From Planctomycetota bacterium (lineage in GTDB: Bacteria; Planctomycetota; SBBH01; JACQRN01): DNA of 9,638 nt. The stretch lies in the NCBI GenBank assembly GCA_016206515.1, contig JACQRN010000345.1:1-9638 (forward strand), written 5' to 3'. The notes under the pieces are model-generated. The model was not told the origin of the DNA. It made no database searches and saw only the letters and a list, made by a program, of their open reading frames with translations. Positions within the stretch are counted from its first letter, which is position 1, and each line of letters opens with the position of its first letter. Of the stretch, positions 1 to 6,506 are shown one piece after another. The position numbers and the translations under genes are program-made.

Positions 1-830
1 GATTCGCGCTCGGCCTCGCCGGGGGGGGATCCCTTCCCGGTCGCCGCAAGGACCGAGAGCGCGGAGGCAACCATCTCATCCGCCTTGACGGGCCGGGCCG
101 CCCCCGCACGAGCGGCGAGGATCGCCTTCGCCTCGCGGGCCAGCCCCTCGCGCCAGACGGCGGGAACCGCTCCCTCCTCGAAGCGCCCGAGCGCCGCGAG
201 GTCGATCGCCTCCCCGCAGAGGGCGCGGGCGAGCAACGCGAGATCCGGCAAGGACACCTTCGCCAGGAGCGCGCGCCACCCCTTCGCGTCCGGGGCGGCG
301 GACCCCAATTCGACGGCCAGCCACGCCCTCCACGCGCGGCGGAACCGCTCCTCGAAGAGGGTCCCGTCGTCCTCGCGGAAGGCGGGGTCCACGCCGGACT
401 CCAGGGGGTGCGCACGCAGAAGGGAGGCGGCGAAGGAGTGGATCGTCCCGACCTGGGCGTCCTCGATCGCCGCGAGGGCATCCCGCAACCGGAGAGCCAC
501 CCCCTCGCGTCCCCCCTTCTCGTGCCGCAGGTACGCCGCCCCCCAGACGTCGGAGGGGTCCGCTTCCGCATCGCCCCGCGCGAACGCCAGCAGGCGCGTC
601 AGGACGTCCCGCAGGCGCGCGCGCATCTCGCCCGCCGCGCGCCGGGAGAAGGTGAGCGCCAGGAGGTTCCCGATCGGGACCGGGCCGTCGTGCCGTAGAA
701 GCAGATGGACGATCCTCTCGACGAGGAGCGTCGTCTTGCCGGTCCCCGCGCCGGCGGTGACAACGACGTTCCTCGCGCGCTCGAGCGCCGCGCGCGAGCG
801 CGACTCGTGATCCGCGGGGGGGCCGCTCAT
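1..830 (-). CDS. addA: AddA-type helicase-nuclease subunit, N-terminal part, truncated by window edge
   Basis: This is the first 276 residues of a UvrD/RecB-superfamily (SF1A) helicase; the rest lies beyond the left edge. Directly visible are a Walker A motif AGAGTGKT at residues 26-33, the motif Ia-type stretch TFSRRAAGEMR at 60-70, the motif Ic-type stretch VGTIHSFAASLL at 127-138 and DPAFRED at 149-155. This set and spacing are typical of the AddA/RecB beta-subunit class, which unwinds DNA from broken ends and, in AddA, carries a C-terminal nuclease. The ATG at 828-830 overlaps the TGA of addB (827-829) in an ATGA arrangement, so translation is probably coupled and the subunits would be made in matched amounts. 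A GGAGG lies 10 bases upstream inside addB. Action on broken chromosomal DNA in the cytoplasm is inferred from the family. A plain UvrD/PcrA is less likely given the AddB neighbour. The nuclease domain cannot be seen here. Confidence 0.9.
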   Translation of the reverse strand, partial: MSGPPADHESRSRAALERARNVVVTAGAGTGKTTLLVERIVHLLLRHDGPVPIGNLLALTFSRRAAGEMRARLRDVLTRLLAFARGDAEADPSDVWGAAYLRHEKGGREGVALRLRDALAAIEDAQVGTIHSFAASLLRAHPLESGVDPAFREDDGTLFEERFRRAWRAWLAVELGSAAPDAKGWRALLAKVSLPDLALLARALCGEAIDLAALGRFEEGAVPAVWREGLAREAKAILAARAGAARPVKADEMVASALSVLAATGKGSPPGEAERE

Positions 831-3800
831 GCTTCCTCGTCCTCCGGCGCGGACCGCTTCCCCCGCCCCTTCCCGGGCTTCTCCCGCAGGGCGAGATGGG
901 ACGCGGCGCGCACGTCCGCGGCGAGCCGGTACCGCGTAGGTCCGTGCCGCCGACGGCAGACCGAGGCGAAGTCGCACCAGGAGCAGTACCCCCGGTCCTC
1001 CGAGGGTTGGATGTGGAACCTCCCCGCGGCGATCCCCTCGAGCAGCGAGGAGACGACGCGCGCGATCGCCTCCCCGGTCTCCCCCTCCCAGGCGTCCCCC
1101 GGGAGGACCGCCTCGCGCGGCACCTGGGGATCCCACTCCGGCGCGAGGTAGTGGAACTCGACGCCGCCGTCGACCGGGATTCCAGCGATCGCCCGGCCCA
1201 ACAGCAGATAGAGGGGCGGCTGCAGCGCCTTCCCGGTCCTCGCGGCAACGACCAGGTCCTTGTCCTCGGGCGACGGCTTCGCCCCCCCCTTGAACTTGTA
1301 GTCGACGACGCGGCAGGAGGCTGGCGCGCCAGAGGCCGGCGCGCCGGAGGCCGCCCGGTCGACGCGGTCGAGCCGACCGTAGACCGACAACCCCCGCAGC
1401 GACTCCGGGAGCCGGACGGAATCCGGGAAAGAAACCCTGGCACCCTCCTCCACGAACGCGGGCCGGAGCCCCCCCGCCGCGAGGAGCTCCGCGCCGTGCC
1501 GCTCCAGGTAGCCCCCCAGGACCGAGAGGATCCGCTCCTGCTCGAAGATCCAGACGACGGGGAACCCCGTCGCGTTCCCGGAGGCGTAAGCGCCGAACAC
1601 CTCCCGCGCGGCCTCACGGAGCGTACGCCGCAGGCCGGCGATCTCCTTCGCGACCGCTCCGGGCGCCAGGACAACCTTGAGGATGTCGTGCGCCAGGGTC
1701 CCGATCTCCAGGGGGGACAGGAGGTCGAGATCCTCGGGCGCATCGAGCGGCTCGATCCGCAGGATCTTCCCCATCAGGTACCGGAACGGGCATTGCGCGT
1801 ACGCCTCGATGGCGGTCGGAGAGATCCCGCGCTCGCGCAGCCGCGCTAGGTGGGCTCCGAGAGGCCCCGTCATCCCGTCCCGTCCCCCCAAAGGCCCGTC
1901 CCGACTCTCCAGGTCCCGCCCCGCCGCGAGGATCCGTCGGTACTCCGGCGCGGCGTCCCCGAGGAAGGGCGCCGCGTCCCGCCCCGCCAGCGCGCTCGCA
2001 AACGCCCACTCGCGCGGGAGGAACAGGTCCGGCGCGAAGAGCGGGGCGCCGTGGAGGCGGTGCGCGGCGCGGCGCGGGAACGCCCCGGGGGGCGTGGTCG
2101 GCCACCCCCCACCCGCGCGGCCGATCGCCTCGAGGTACCACGACGGTACCGACGGACGCCCGTCGACGTCCGACCTCTGCCAGACGACGGTCACCGGCCC
2201 CGCGGACGCCTCCAGGAGAAGAGCCAGGAGCAGCCGCTCTTCCATGTGCCCCGCGGACTTCGGCGGGAGCCGGACGCCGTGGCGCTCGCGCAGGCGCTCG
2301 CGCAGATCGTCCCGCAGGAACGGATCCTCGACGACGGGCTTCGGAAGGACACGCTCGTTGAGCCCCAGGAGGACGAGGGCGCGGAACCGGATCCCCCGCG
2401 CGGCCATCGCGTCGAGCACCTCCACGCCGCGCCGGTCCGGATCGCCGAGGGGAAGCACGATCTCCTGCAGGCGGGCGCGCAACGCATCCAGGAACCGCGC
2501 GCGGTCCGGATCCGGGTCGATCCCGTCGAGGGCGCGCAGGGAGGCGATCGCCTCGCGGATGCACGCCCCGAGAACGCATTCCTCCTCCCCGTCTCCCGGG
2601 AGGGACAGGTGCCGCCCGAGCGCCGCCTCGAACGCGTCGACCAGGACAGGCCACGCCCCCCGCTCCGGGAACGCGGCGGCGGACGAGCGCAGGGTCGCCA
2701 GCGCCCGGGCGAGCGGCGCGATTTCGACCGCAGGAACACGCTCCCCGTCGGGACGCGTATCGAGCGGGACATCCTTCCCGGCGTACGCCCCGATCTTCGC
2801 CCAGTCCTCCCCGCGCGCGATCCCCAGGGCGCGCGTCGCGAGGTCCCAGCGGTCCGGCCGCAGCGGCTCGCCGAGCCGCACAAATCCAGACGCCGCGAAC
2901 CACGGCGAGGAGAGCAGACCCATCACTTCCGGCCGCGAAGTCTCGCCGCCGAGGACAGAGGCGAGCCGCAGGGCCGCGAGAAGCATCGGATGACCCGCCG
3001 CCGGCGCCGCCGCCGAGGCGCGGTACGGCAGGTGGTGGCGCGAGAAGACCCGGTCGAGATCCGCGACATACGGCGAGAGCGAACGGGCGACGACGGCGAT
3101 CCCGTCGAGGGGAACCCCCTCCTCCTCGACGAGCCGCCAGACCTCCTTCGCGGCCGCCTCGAGCTCCCCCTCGGGGCCGGACGCTTCGATCCGGCGCGGG
3201 AGCGGCGCGGCGGCCGGGCCCGGTGCCTCTTCGAACAACCTCTGTACGATCGGAGAGAGGGGAGCGAGCGTGCCCCCCGACGGAGCGGAGGCCTCGACGA
3301 CCTCCACCTCCCCCCCCGCGCGCAGGTCCGAGAGGAACGCCTCCGCGAAGGCGTACGCCGGCGCCCCGCGCCGCAACGGAAGGAACAGGGTGACCGGCCA
3401 CGCCCGTGCCGAGGCTCGCAGGAGCGCCAGCTGTACCCCGGTCAGGTCGTAGACGCCGTAGTAGAGAAGCGAACGCAACGATGCGAGGAACCGCGACGCT
3501 CCGGCCAGAGGGATCGCCGCCTCGGTCGCGTCGGCATCGATCGCCAACCGCCGATCCCCGCGCGCCTTTTCGTACGCGGCGTAAAGGGGCAGAAGGTCCG
3601 CCTCGTCGCCCCGGCCCCTCTTCGACGCCCGCGCCGGGACAAGCGCCTCGCGAAGGTCGCCGAACGTCCCGCGCAAGGCACCCTGCCCGCCCGAGGTCCG
3701 CGCGACTTCCGCGAGGGGCTCGCTGCCCGTGGCGACCAGACGAAGAAGCGCCTCCAGGACGAACCCCTCCGCGCGATCGGGGGGAGTCCCCCCTTCCTCC

Positions 3801-4042
3801 TCGATCATCCGCAGCGCCAGCCCCTGGAACGTCAGCAGGTGGACACCGAGGAGGGAGAGCCCCTTCTCGCGCACCAGGACGTCCCGCAGATGCTCCCGCA
3901 TCCGCGCCGAGGGGACGACGATCCCGAGCCCCGGGAGGGGCCCCGCGAGCGCGTGCCGGCGCAGCGATCCGGCGAAGGCGCGCACCTTCGCGACGAGCGC
4001 CTCCTCCAGGTCCGGATGGAACGGGCCGGTGACGATCCGCAC
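827..4042 (-). CDS. addB: AddB-type inactivated helicase / PD-(D/E)XK nuclease subunit
   Basis: A 1071-residue protein with the layout of AddB (helicase-exonuclease subunit B). The N-terminal two thirds is a helicase-like fold: TGPFHPDLEEAL near residues 5-16 sits where a Walker A would be, GIVVPSARMREHL follows at 40-52, and the motif V-like RALVLLGLNERVLP is at 554-567. The C-terminal third is a RecB-type nuclease: H785 in GTLAHDIL, GRLDRVDR at 889-896, VDYK at 913-916 with D914 and K916, and Q941 in QPPLYL. Four cysteines, C751 (QCPFRY), C1020, C1023 and C1029 (C-x2-C-x5-C), match the AddB iron-sulphur cluster that pins the nuclease domain. The GTG at 4042 was chosen because residues before it read into the spacer; no good Shine-Dalgarno precedes it. 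The Walker A lysine is absent, so ATP-driven motor activity should come from AddA only. Partners and end-resection role are inferred from the family and the adjacent addA. Confidence 0.9.
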   Translation of the reverse strand: MRIVTGPFHPDLEEALVAKVRAFAGSLRRHALAGPLPGLGIVVPSARMREHLRDVLVREKGLSLLGVHLLTFQGLALRMIEEEGGTPPDRAEGFVLEALLRLVATGSEPLAEVARTSGGQGALRGTFGDLREALVPARASKRGRGDEADLLPLYAAYEKARGDRRLAIDADATEAAIPLAGASRFLASLRSLLYYGVYDLTGVQLALLRASARAWPVTLFLPLRRGAPAYAFAEAFLSDLRAGGEVEVVEASAPSGGTLAPLSPIVQRLFEEAPGPAAAPLPRRIEASGPEGELEAAAKEVWRLVEEEGVPLDGIAVVARSLSPYVADLDRVFSRHHLPYRASAAAPAAGHPMLLAALRLASVLGGETSRPEVMGLLSSPWFAASGFVRLGEPLRPDRWDLATRALGIARGEDWAKIGAYAGKDVPLDTRPDGERVPAVEIAPLARALATLRSSAAAFPERGAWPVLVDAFEAALGRHLSLPGDGEEECVLGACIREAIASLRALDGIDPDPDRARFLDALRARLQEIVLPLGDPDRRGVEVLDAMAARGIRFRALVLLGLNERVLPKPVVEDPFLRDDLRERLRERHGVRLPPKSAGHMEERLLLALLLEASAGPVTVVWQRSDVDGRPSVPSWYLEAIGRAGGGWPTTPPGAFPRRAAHRLHGAPLFAPDLFLPREWAFASALAGRDAAPFLGDAAPEYRRILAAGRDLESRDGPLGGRDGMTGPLGAHLARLRERGISPTAIEAYAQCPFRYLMGKILRIEPLDAPEDLDLLSPLEIGTLAHDILKVVLAPGAVAKEIAGLRRTLREAAREVFGAYASGNATGFPVVWIFEQERILSVLGGYLERHGAELLAAGGLRPAFVEEGARVSFPDSVRLPESLRGLSVYGRLDRVDRAASGAPASGAPASCRVVDYKFKGGAKPSPEDKDLVVAARTGKALQPPLYLLLGRAIAGIPVDGGVEFHYLAPEWDPQVPREAVLPGDAWEGETGEAIARVVSSLLEGIAAGRFHIQPSEDRGYCSWCDFASVCRRRHGPTRYRLAADVRAASHLALREKPGKGRGKRSAPEDEEA
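831..845 (-). promoter_or_regulatory. Ribosome-binding region of addA inside the addB 3' end
   Basis: On the minus strand GGAGG (841-845) lies ten bases before the addA ATG, and a second weaker GAGGA (834-838) lies three bases before it. Both overlap the codons for the acidic C-terminal tail of AddB (EDEEA). With the ATGA stop/start overlap this supports 830 as the addA start and reinitiation-type coupling. Confidence 0.6.
1318..1350 (-). repeat. 15-bp in-frame tandem duplication inside the addB nuclease core
   Basis: The coding strand holds two near-identical 15-bp units encoding ASGAP ASGAP followed by a partial AS (residues 898-909). Each unit contains the palindrome GGCGCGCC. It lies between the GRLDRVDR strand and the VDYK strand of the nuclease fold, where a loop of variable length is tolerated in this family. 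It looks like a recent in-frame expansion; a functional effect is not evident. Confidence 0.7.
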
Positions 4043-4089
4043 ACCGTGACTTGTAGCACGGGGGGGCGACGGATTCGCGCCCGCGCCCC
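4043..4089 (-). other. 47-bp spacer between the sigma-54 activator gene and addB
   Basis: The spacer has a run of seven G on the plus strand (4060-4066) and no visible terminator hairpin with a T-run, so read-through from the activator gene into addB is plausible. I see no convincing Shine-Dalgarno or promoter for addB in it. Confidence 0.4.
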
Positions 4090-5055
4090 CTACAGCATCC
4101 CGTACCGCCGCATCTTCTTCTGCAGCCCCGGCCACGACAGGCCGAGGCGCTTGGCGGCGGCGGTCTTGTTGCCGTGGGTGGCGTCGAGCGCCTCGAGGAT
4201 GAGGACGCGCTCGAGCTGCTCGACGGCCTCCCGCAGGGTCGTCCCCTTCATGTCGGACAGGATCGTCCCGTCGGGGCGGTGCTCGCGGATCGTGCCGGTG
4301 AGGTCCTCGGCGCCGATCGATCCGTTCGAGAAGGTCGCGGCGCGGCGGATCTCGTTCTCCAGTTCGCGGATGGTCCCGGGCCAGGGGTAGCGCGCGAGCC
4401 TCTCCAGGGCGGAGGGCGCGACCTCCAAGGGAGGCTTCCCCGTCTCGCGCGAGATCGCATCGAGGATCTCCTCGACCAGGAGGGGGAAATCCTCCACGCG
4501 CTGACGCAGGGGAGGGAGGTCGACCTGGATGACGTTCAGGCGGTAGAAGAGGTCCTCCCGGAAATGCCCGGCGGCGACCGCCTCGCGGAGGTTCTTGTGG
4601 GTCGCCGAGACGATCCGGACGTCGACCGTAAGAACCTCCCGGCCGCCGACGCGGCGGATCTCGCCGTCCTGGAGCGCCCGCAAGAGGAGCGCCTGCATCC
4701 TCTCGCTCATGTCGGCGACCTCGTCGAGGAAGAGCGTCCCGCCGTGCGCCGCATCGAAGAGGCCGGGGCGGTCCTCGACCGCCCCCGTGAACGCACCGCG
4801 GACGTGGCCGAACAGCTCGGCGGCCAGGAGCGACTCGGCGAAGGCGGCGCAGTGGACCGAGACGAACGGCCCGCTCCCGCGCGGGGATTGCGCGTGGATC
4901 GCGCGGGCGACCCTTTCCTTGCCGGTGCCGCTCTCCCCCTGGAGGAGGACCGGGACCTCGGTGCGGCGGATCCGGTCCAGGAGCGAGAGGACCCCGCGCA
5001 TCGCCTCGCTGTGGCCGAGCAGGCCCGCCGGACGTCGTGGCTCGTCCCTTTCCAT
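4090..5055 (-). CDS. Sensorless (PspF-like) sigma-54-dependent transcriptional activator
   Basis: A 321-residue bacterial enhancer-binding protein made of only a AAA+ domain and a C-terminal Fis-type helix-turn-helix; PspF is about this size and also lacks an N-terminal sensor. Visible motifs: Walker A GESGTGKE at 40-47, an intact GAFTGA sigma-54-contact loop at 87-92, Walker B GTLFLDE at 106-112, the arginine-finger segment FREDLFYRL at 165-173, sensor II PWPGTIRELEN at 224-234, and the Fis helix-turn-helix over roughly 277-319 (NKTAAAKRLGLSWPGLQKKM). An intact GAFTGA argues that it opens sigma-54 holoenzyme complexes. The common asparagine of the WPGN motif is threonine here. With no receiver, GAF or PAS domain, activity would have to be set by a partner protein or by expression level. 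It is 47 bp upstream of addB on the same strand; a link with DNA repair is positional only. Its targets are unknown. No clear Shine-Dalgarno precedes the ATG at 5055. Confidence 0.93.
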   Translation of the reverse strand: MERDEPRRPAGLLGHSEAMRGVLSLLDRIRRTEVPVLLQGESGTGKERVARAIHAQSPRGSGPFVSVHCAAFAESLLAAELFGHVRGAFTGAVEDRPGLFDAAHGGTLFLDEVADMSERMQALLLRALQDGEIRRVGGREVLTVDVRIVSATHKNLREAVAAGHFREDLFYRLNVIQVDLPPLRQRVEDFPLLVEEILDAISRETGKPPLEVAPSALERLARYPWPGTIRELENEIRRAATFSNGSIGAEDLTGTIREHRPDGTILSDMKGTTLREAVEQLERVLILEALDATHGNKTAAAKRLGLSWPGLQKKMRRYGML

Positions 5056-5130
5056 CCCGGGGCCAGGATAGCACGGCAGCCCAACACGCAGCGGTTTGCG
5101 CCGGGGGGGCGCGGAGGCGACAATTCATGT
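5056..5130. promoter_or_regulatory. Divergent intergenic region, probable back-to-back promoters
   Basis: These 75 bp separate the leftward activator gene from the rightward secreted-protein operon and must hold or closely border the promoters for both, unless transcription enters from further away. A GGAGG at 5113-5117 lies 13 bases before the ATG at 5131, a little far for a standard Shine-Dalgarno. A run of seven G lies at 5103-5109. I found no convincing -35/-10 pair or -24/-12 sigma-54 promoter on either strand, so the assignment rests on gene orientation. Confidence 0.45.
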
Positions 5131-6006
5131 ATGCGTGCGCTCCTGCGGACAGCGGCCCTGTTCCTGCTCGTCGCATCGCTCGCCATGGCCGCGCCTCTCA
5201 CCGCGCCGGAGGTCGAACAGCGGGTCATGGAGCGCACGTGGGACCTGTGGTGCCAGGGGGTTCCCCTGGAGGAGCGCACGGAGGAGGTCGAGGCGCTGCG
5301 GAAGGAACTGACGCCGCGCCCACCCGAGCCGGTTCCCGTTCCTTCGCCGGTTCCGTCCCCCCATGCCGAGCCCGTGGGAATCCTCGGCGAGGTCCGTGCG
5401 GCGCTCCTCGCCCGCGGATGGGACGGGGAGCGGCTCGCCATGCGTCTCGACGTCCTCGGAAGGATGCTGGAACGGAGTCCCGAGTGGACCGAGCGGAAGC
5501 TAAGCGACGAGATGAATGTCTGGCGGGCGCTCCCCCCGGAGCGGAGGTACGACCTCGGGGATGCAACGCTCCTCGGCTCCCTGTTCCGGGGAATCACCGA
5601 CCTGGGCGATTTCCGCGGCCAGGTCGTGGCCGACCGCCCCCTCGACGACAAGATCGCGACGCTCCTGACGCCCTCAGGGCTCGCGAACCTCGCCCTGGAA
5701 GCGCCGGATCCCGACCGGGGGACTGTCGCGCGGGTCCGGGACCGCGTGCCGGGGTGCCCCTTCTGGGCGCGACTGCGCGAACGGATCCGGCAGCAGATTC
5801 CGGCGACCCGCGCGGAGATCGAACGCCGGCGCGACACGCTGAAGCGCGAGCGGCGAGCGGGGATCCTGATCGAGATCCAGCACCACAACGAGACGCTGCG
5901 GAACATCGAGGACCGCCTGACCCTCCAGCATTCCCTCGCCTGCCCATTCTGCGGCGAGCCGGCTACCGGGAGACCCGGACGCACCCCGGACCGGAGGGCG
6001 CGCTGA
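5131..6006 (+). CDS. Unrecognised secreted protein with Pro-rich linker and CPFCG motif
   Basis: A 291-residue protein I cannot assign to a family. The N-terminus MRALLRTAALFLLVASLAMA is a textbook signal peptide, with likely cleavage after AMA (residue 20), so it is probably exported to the periplasm or outside. A proline-rich linker spans about 62-81, followed by a mixed helical region, and a charged, Glu/Arg-rich segment over about 212-265 that may form a coiled coil. The four cysteines are C41, C209 and the pair C271/C274 in CPFCG. That pair could bind metal or form a disulphide, but there is only one CxxC, no following histidine as in c-type haem sites, and no full zinc ribbon. The ATG at 5131 was chosen over the out-of-frame ATG at 5127 because only this frame gives a signal peptide. 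It is the first gene of a tight three-gene set, two bases before the next start. Function unknown; accessory to the protease is a guess from position. Confidence 0.78.
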   Translation: MRALLRTAALFLLVASLAMAAPLTAPEVEQRVMERTWDLWCQGVPLEERTEEVEALRKELTPRPPEPVPVPSPVPSPHAEPVGILGEVRAALLARGWDGERLAMRLDVLGRMLERSPEWTERKLSDEMNVWRALPPERRYDLGDATLLGSLFRGITDLGDFRGQVVADRPLDDKIATLLTPSGLANLALEAPDPDRGTVARVRDRVPGCPFWARLRERIRQQIPATRAEIERRRDTLKRERRAGILIEIQHHNETLRNIEDRLTLQHSLACPFCGEPATGRPGRTPDRRAR

Positions 6007-6008
6007 CC

Positions 6009-6506
6009 ATGCCGCGCCTCCTCGCCGCCGCTCTGCTCGCCTGCCTGCTGGCGCGCGCGCCCGGGCCGGGGGGTGCGCTGGCCACGCCCGCCGGACGCCG
6101 GACGCCGGACGCCGGACGCGCCGCCCCCCCCTGCTCCTGCAAACCACTCCCCCTCGCCCGCATCGCGATCCTGCGGAAGGAGGAGGCCGGCCCTGGCATC
6201 CACGAACTCGAAGGGGTCGTCGAGACGTGCGGGTGCGAGGGGACCGAGGCGCGCTGGACCCTGCCGCGCGGCTGTTCACGATTGGCGGGCCCCCGCGCGT
6301 GCGACCTGCCGGGCTCGCCGTCCCTGACCCGCATGGGGATGTGCGCGTACGGGGACGAGGGAGAGATCCGATTGGAGATCATCGGGAAGGACGGGGAGGT
6401 GCTGGTCACGGCCTCCTATGACCTCGCCTCGCCCCCGCCCGCGCCGGGGAGGGTCCGGTACGAGACGGAGACGGGGACGGGACGGAGGGTGAAGGTGTAC
6501 GAATGA
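6009..6506 (+). CDS. Small cysteine-rich secreted protein, unrecognised
   Basis: A 165-residue protein of unknown family. Residues 1-25 (MPRLLAAALLACLLARAPGP then GGALA) form a probable signal peptide with cleavage after ALA. The mature part has seven cysteines: two CxC pairs (C42/C44 and C74/C76) plus C89, C98 and C112, suggesting disulphides or metal binding outside the cytoplasm. The C-terminal half is rich in predicted strand (EIRLEIIGKDGEVLVTASYD), consistent with a small beta fold. GGAGG at 5993-5997 lies 11 bases before the ATG and supports this start. The start is two bases after the preceding stop and the stop overlaps the protease start (ATGA, 6503-6506), so it is made together with the protease. 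Four perfect 7-bp repeats (6090-6117) and a run of eight C (6124-6131) lie just after the signal peptide. An early lipobox-like LLAC at 9-12 is too close to the N-terminus to be convincing. A protease partner, inhibitor or chaperone role is speculation. Confidence 0.75.
   Translation: MPRLLAAALLACLLARAPGPGGALATPAGRRTPDAGRAAPPCSCKPLPLARIAILRKEEAGPGIHELEGVVETCGCEGTEARWTLPRGCSRLAGPRACDLPGSPSLTRMGMCAYGDEGEIRLEIIGKDGEVLVTASYDLASPPPAPGRVRYETETGTGRRVKVYE
6090..6117 (+). repeat. Four perfect tandem copies of GCCGGAC in a coding region
   Basis: Units at 6090-6096, 6097-6103, 6104-6110 and 6111-6117 are identical. They encode residues 28-37 of the cysteine-rich protein, read in three frames in turn (AGRRTPDAGR), immediately after the predicted signal-peptide cleavage site. 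A unit length of 7 means gain or loss of one copy frameshifts everything downstream. A run of eight C begins six bases after the array. Confidence 0.95.

Noticed and set aside
816..822. Runs of seven G/C near the starts of addA (816-822), addB (4060-4066) and the first secreted gene (5103-5109) as phase-variable tracts
   Set aside because: Similar or longer runs (for example 21-28, 1282-1289 and 3310-3317) also occur inside genes away from starts, so they fit the overall GC content rather than a designed position.
1850..4390. 846-residue open frame on the plus strand opposite addB
   Set aside because: It is antisense to a gene with clear domains, starts and ends without relation to any signal, is Arg/Pro-rich low-complexity, and long antisense frames are expected at this GC content.
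5070..5100. Possible sigma-54 (-24/-12) promoter in the divergent spacer
   Set aside because: TTTGC at 5095-5099 lacks a GG at the required distance upstream, and the minus-strand TTGGGC...TGC has eight rather than ten bases between GG and GC.
4043..5176. Upstream extension of the addB frame to 5176 (1449 residues)
   Set aside because: The extra N-terminal part runs through the sigma-54 activator gene in another frame and is Arg/Pro/Gly-rich noise; AddB homology begins at MRIVTGPF.
6033..6044. Lipoprotein signal in the Cys-rich protein (LLAC, residues 9-12)
   Set aside because: The cysteine is too near the N-terminus and lies inside the hydrophobic core; the later ALA cleavage site fits better.
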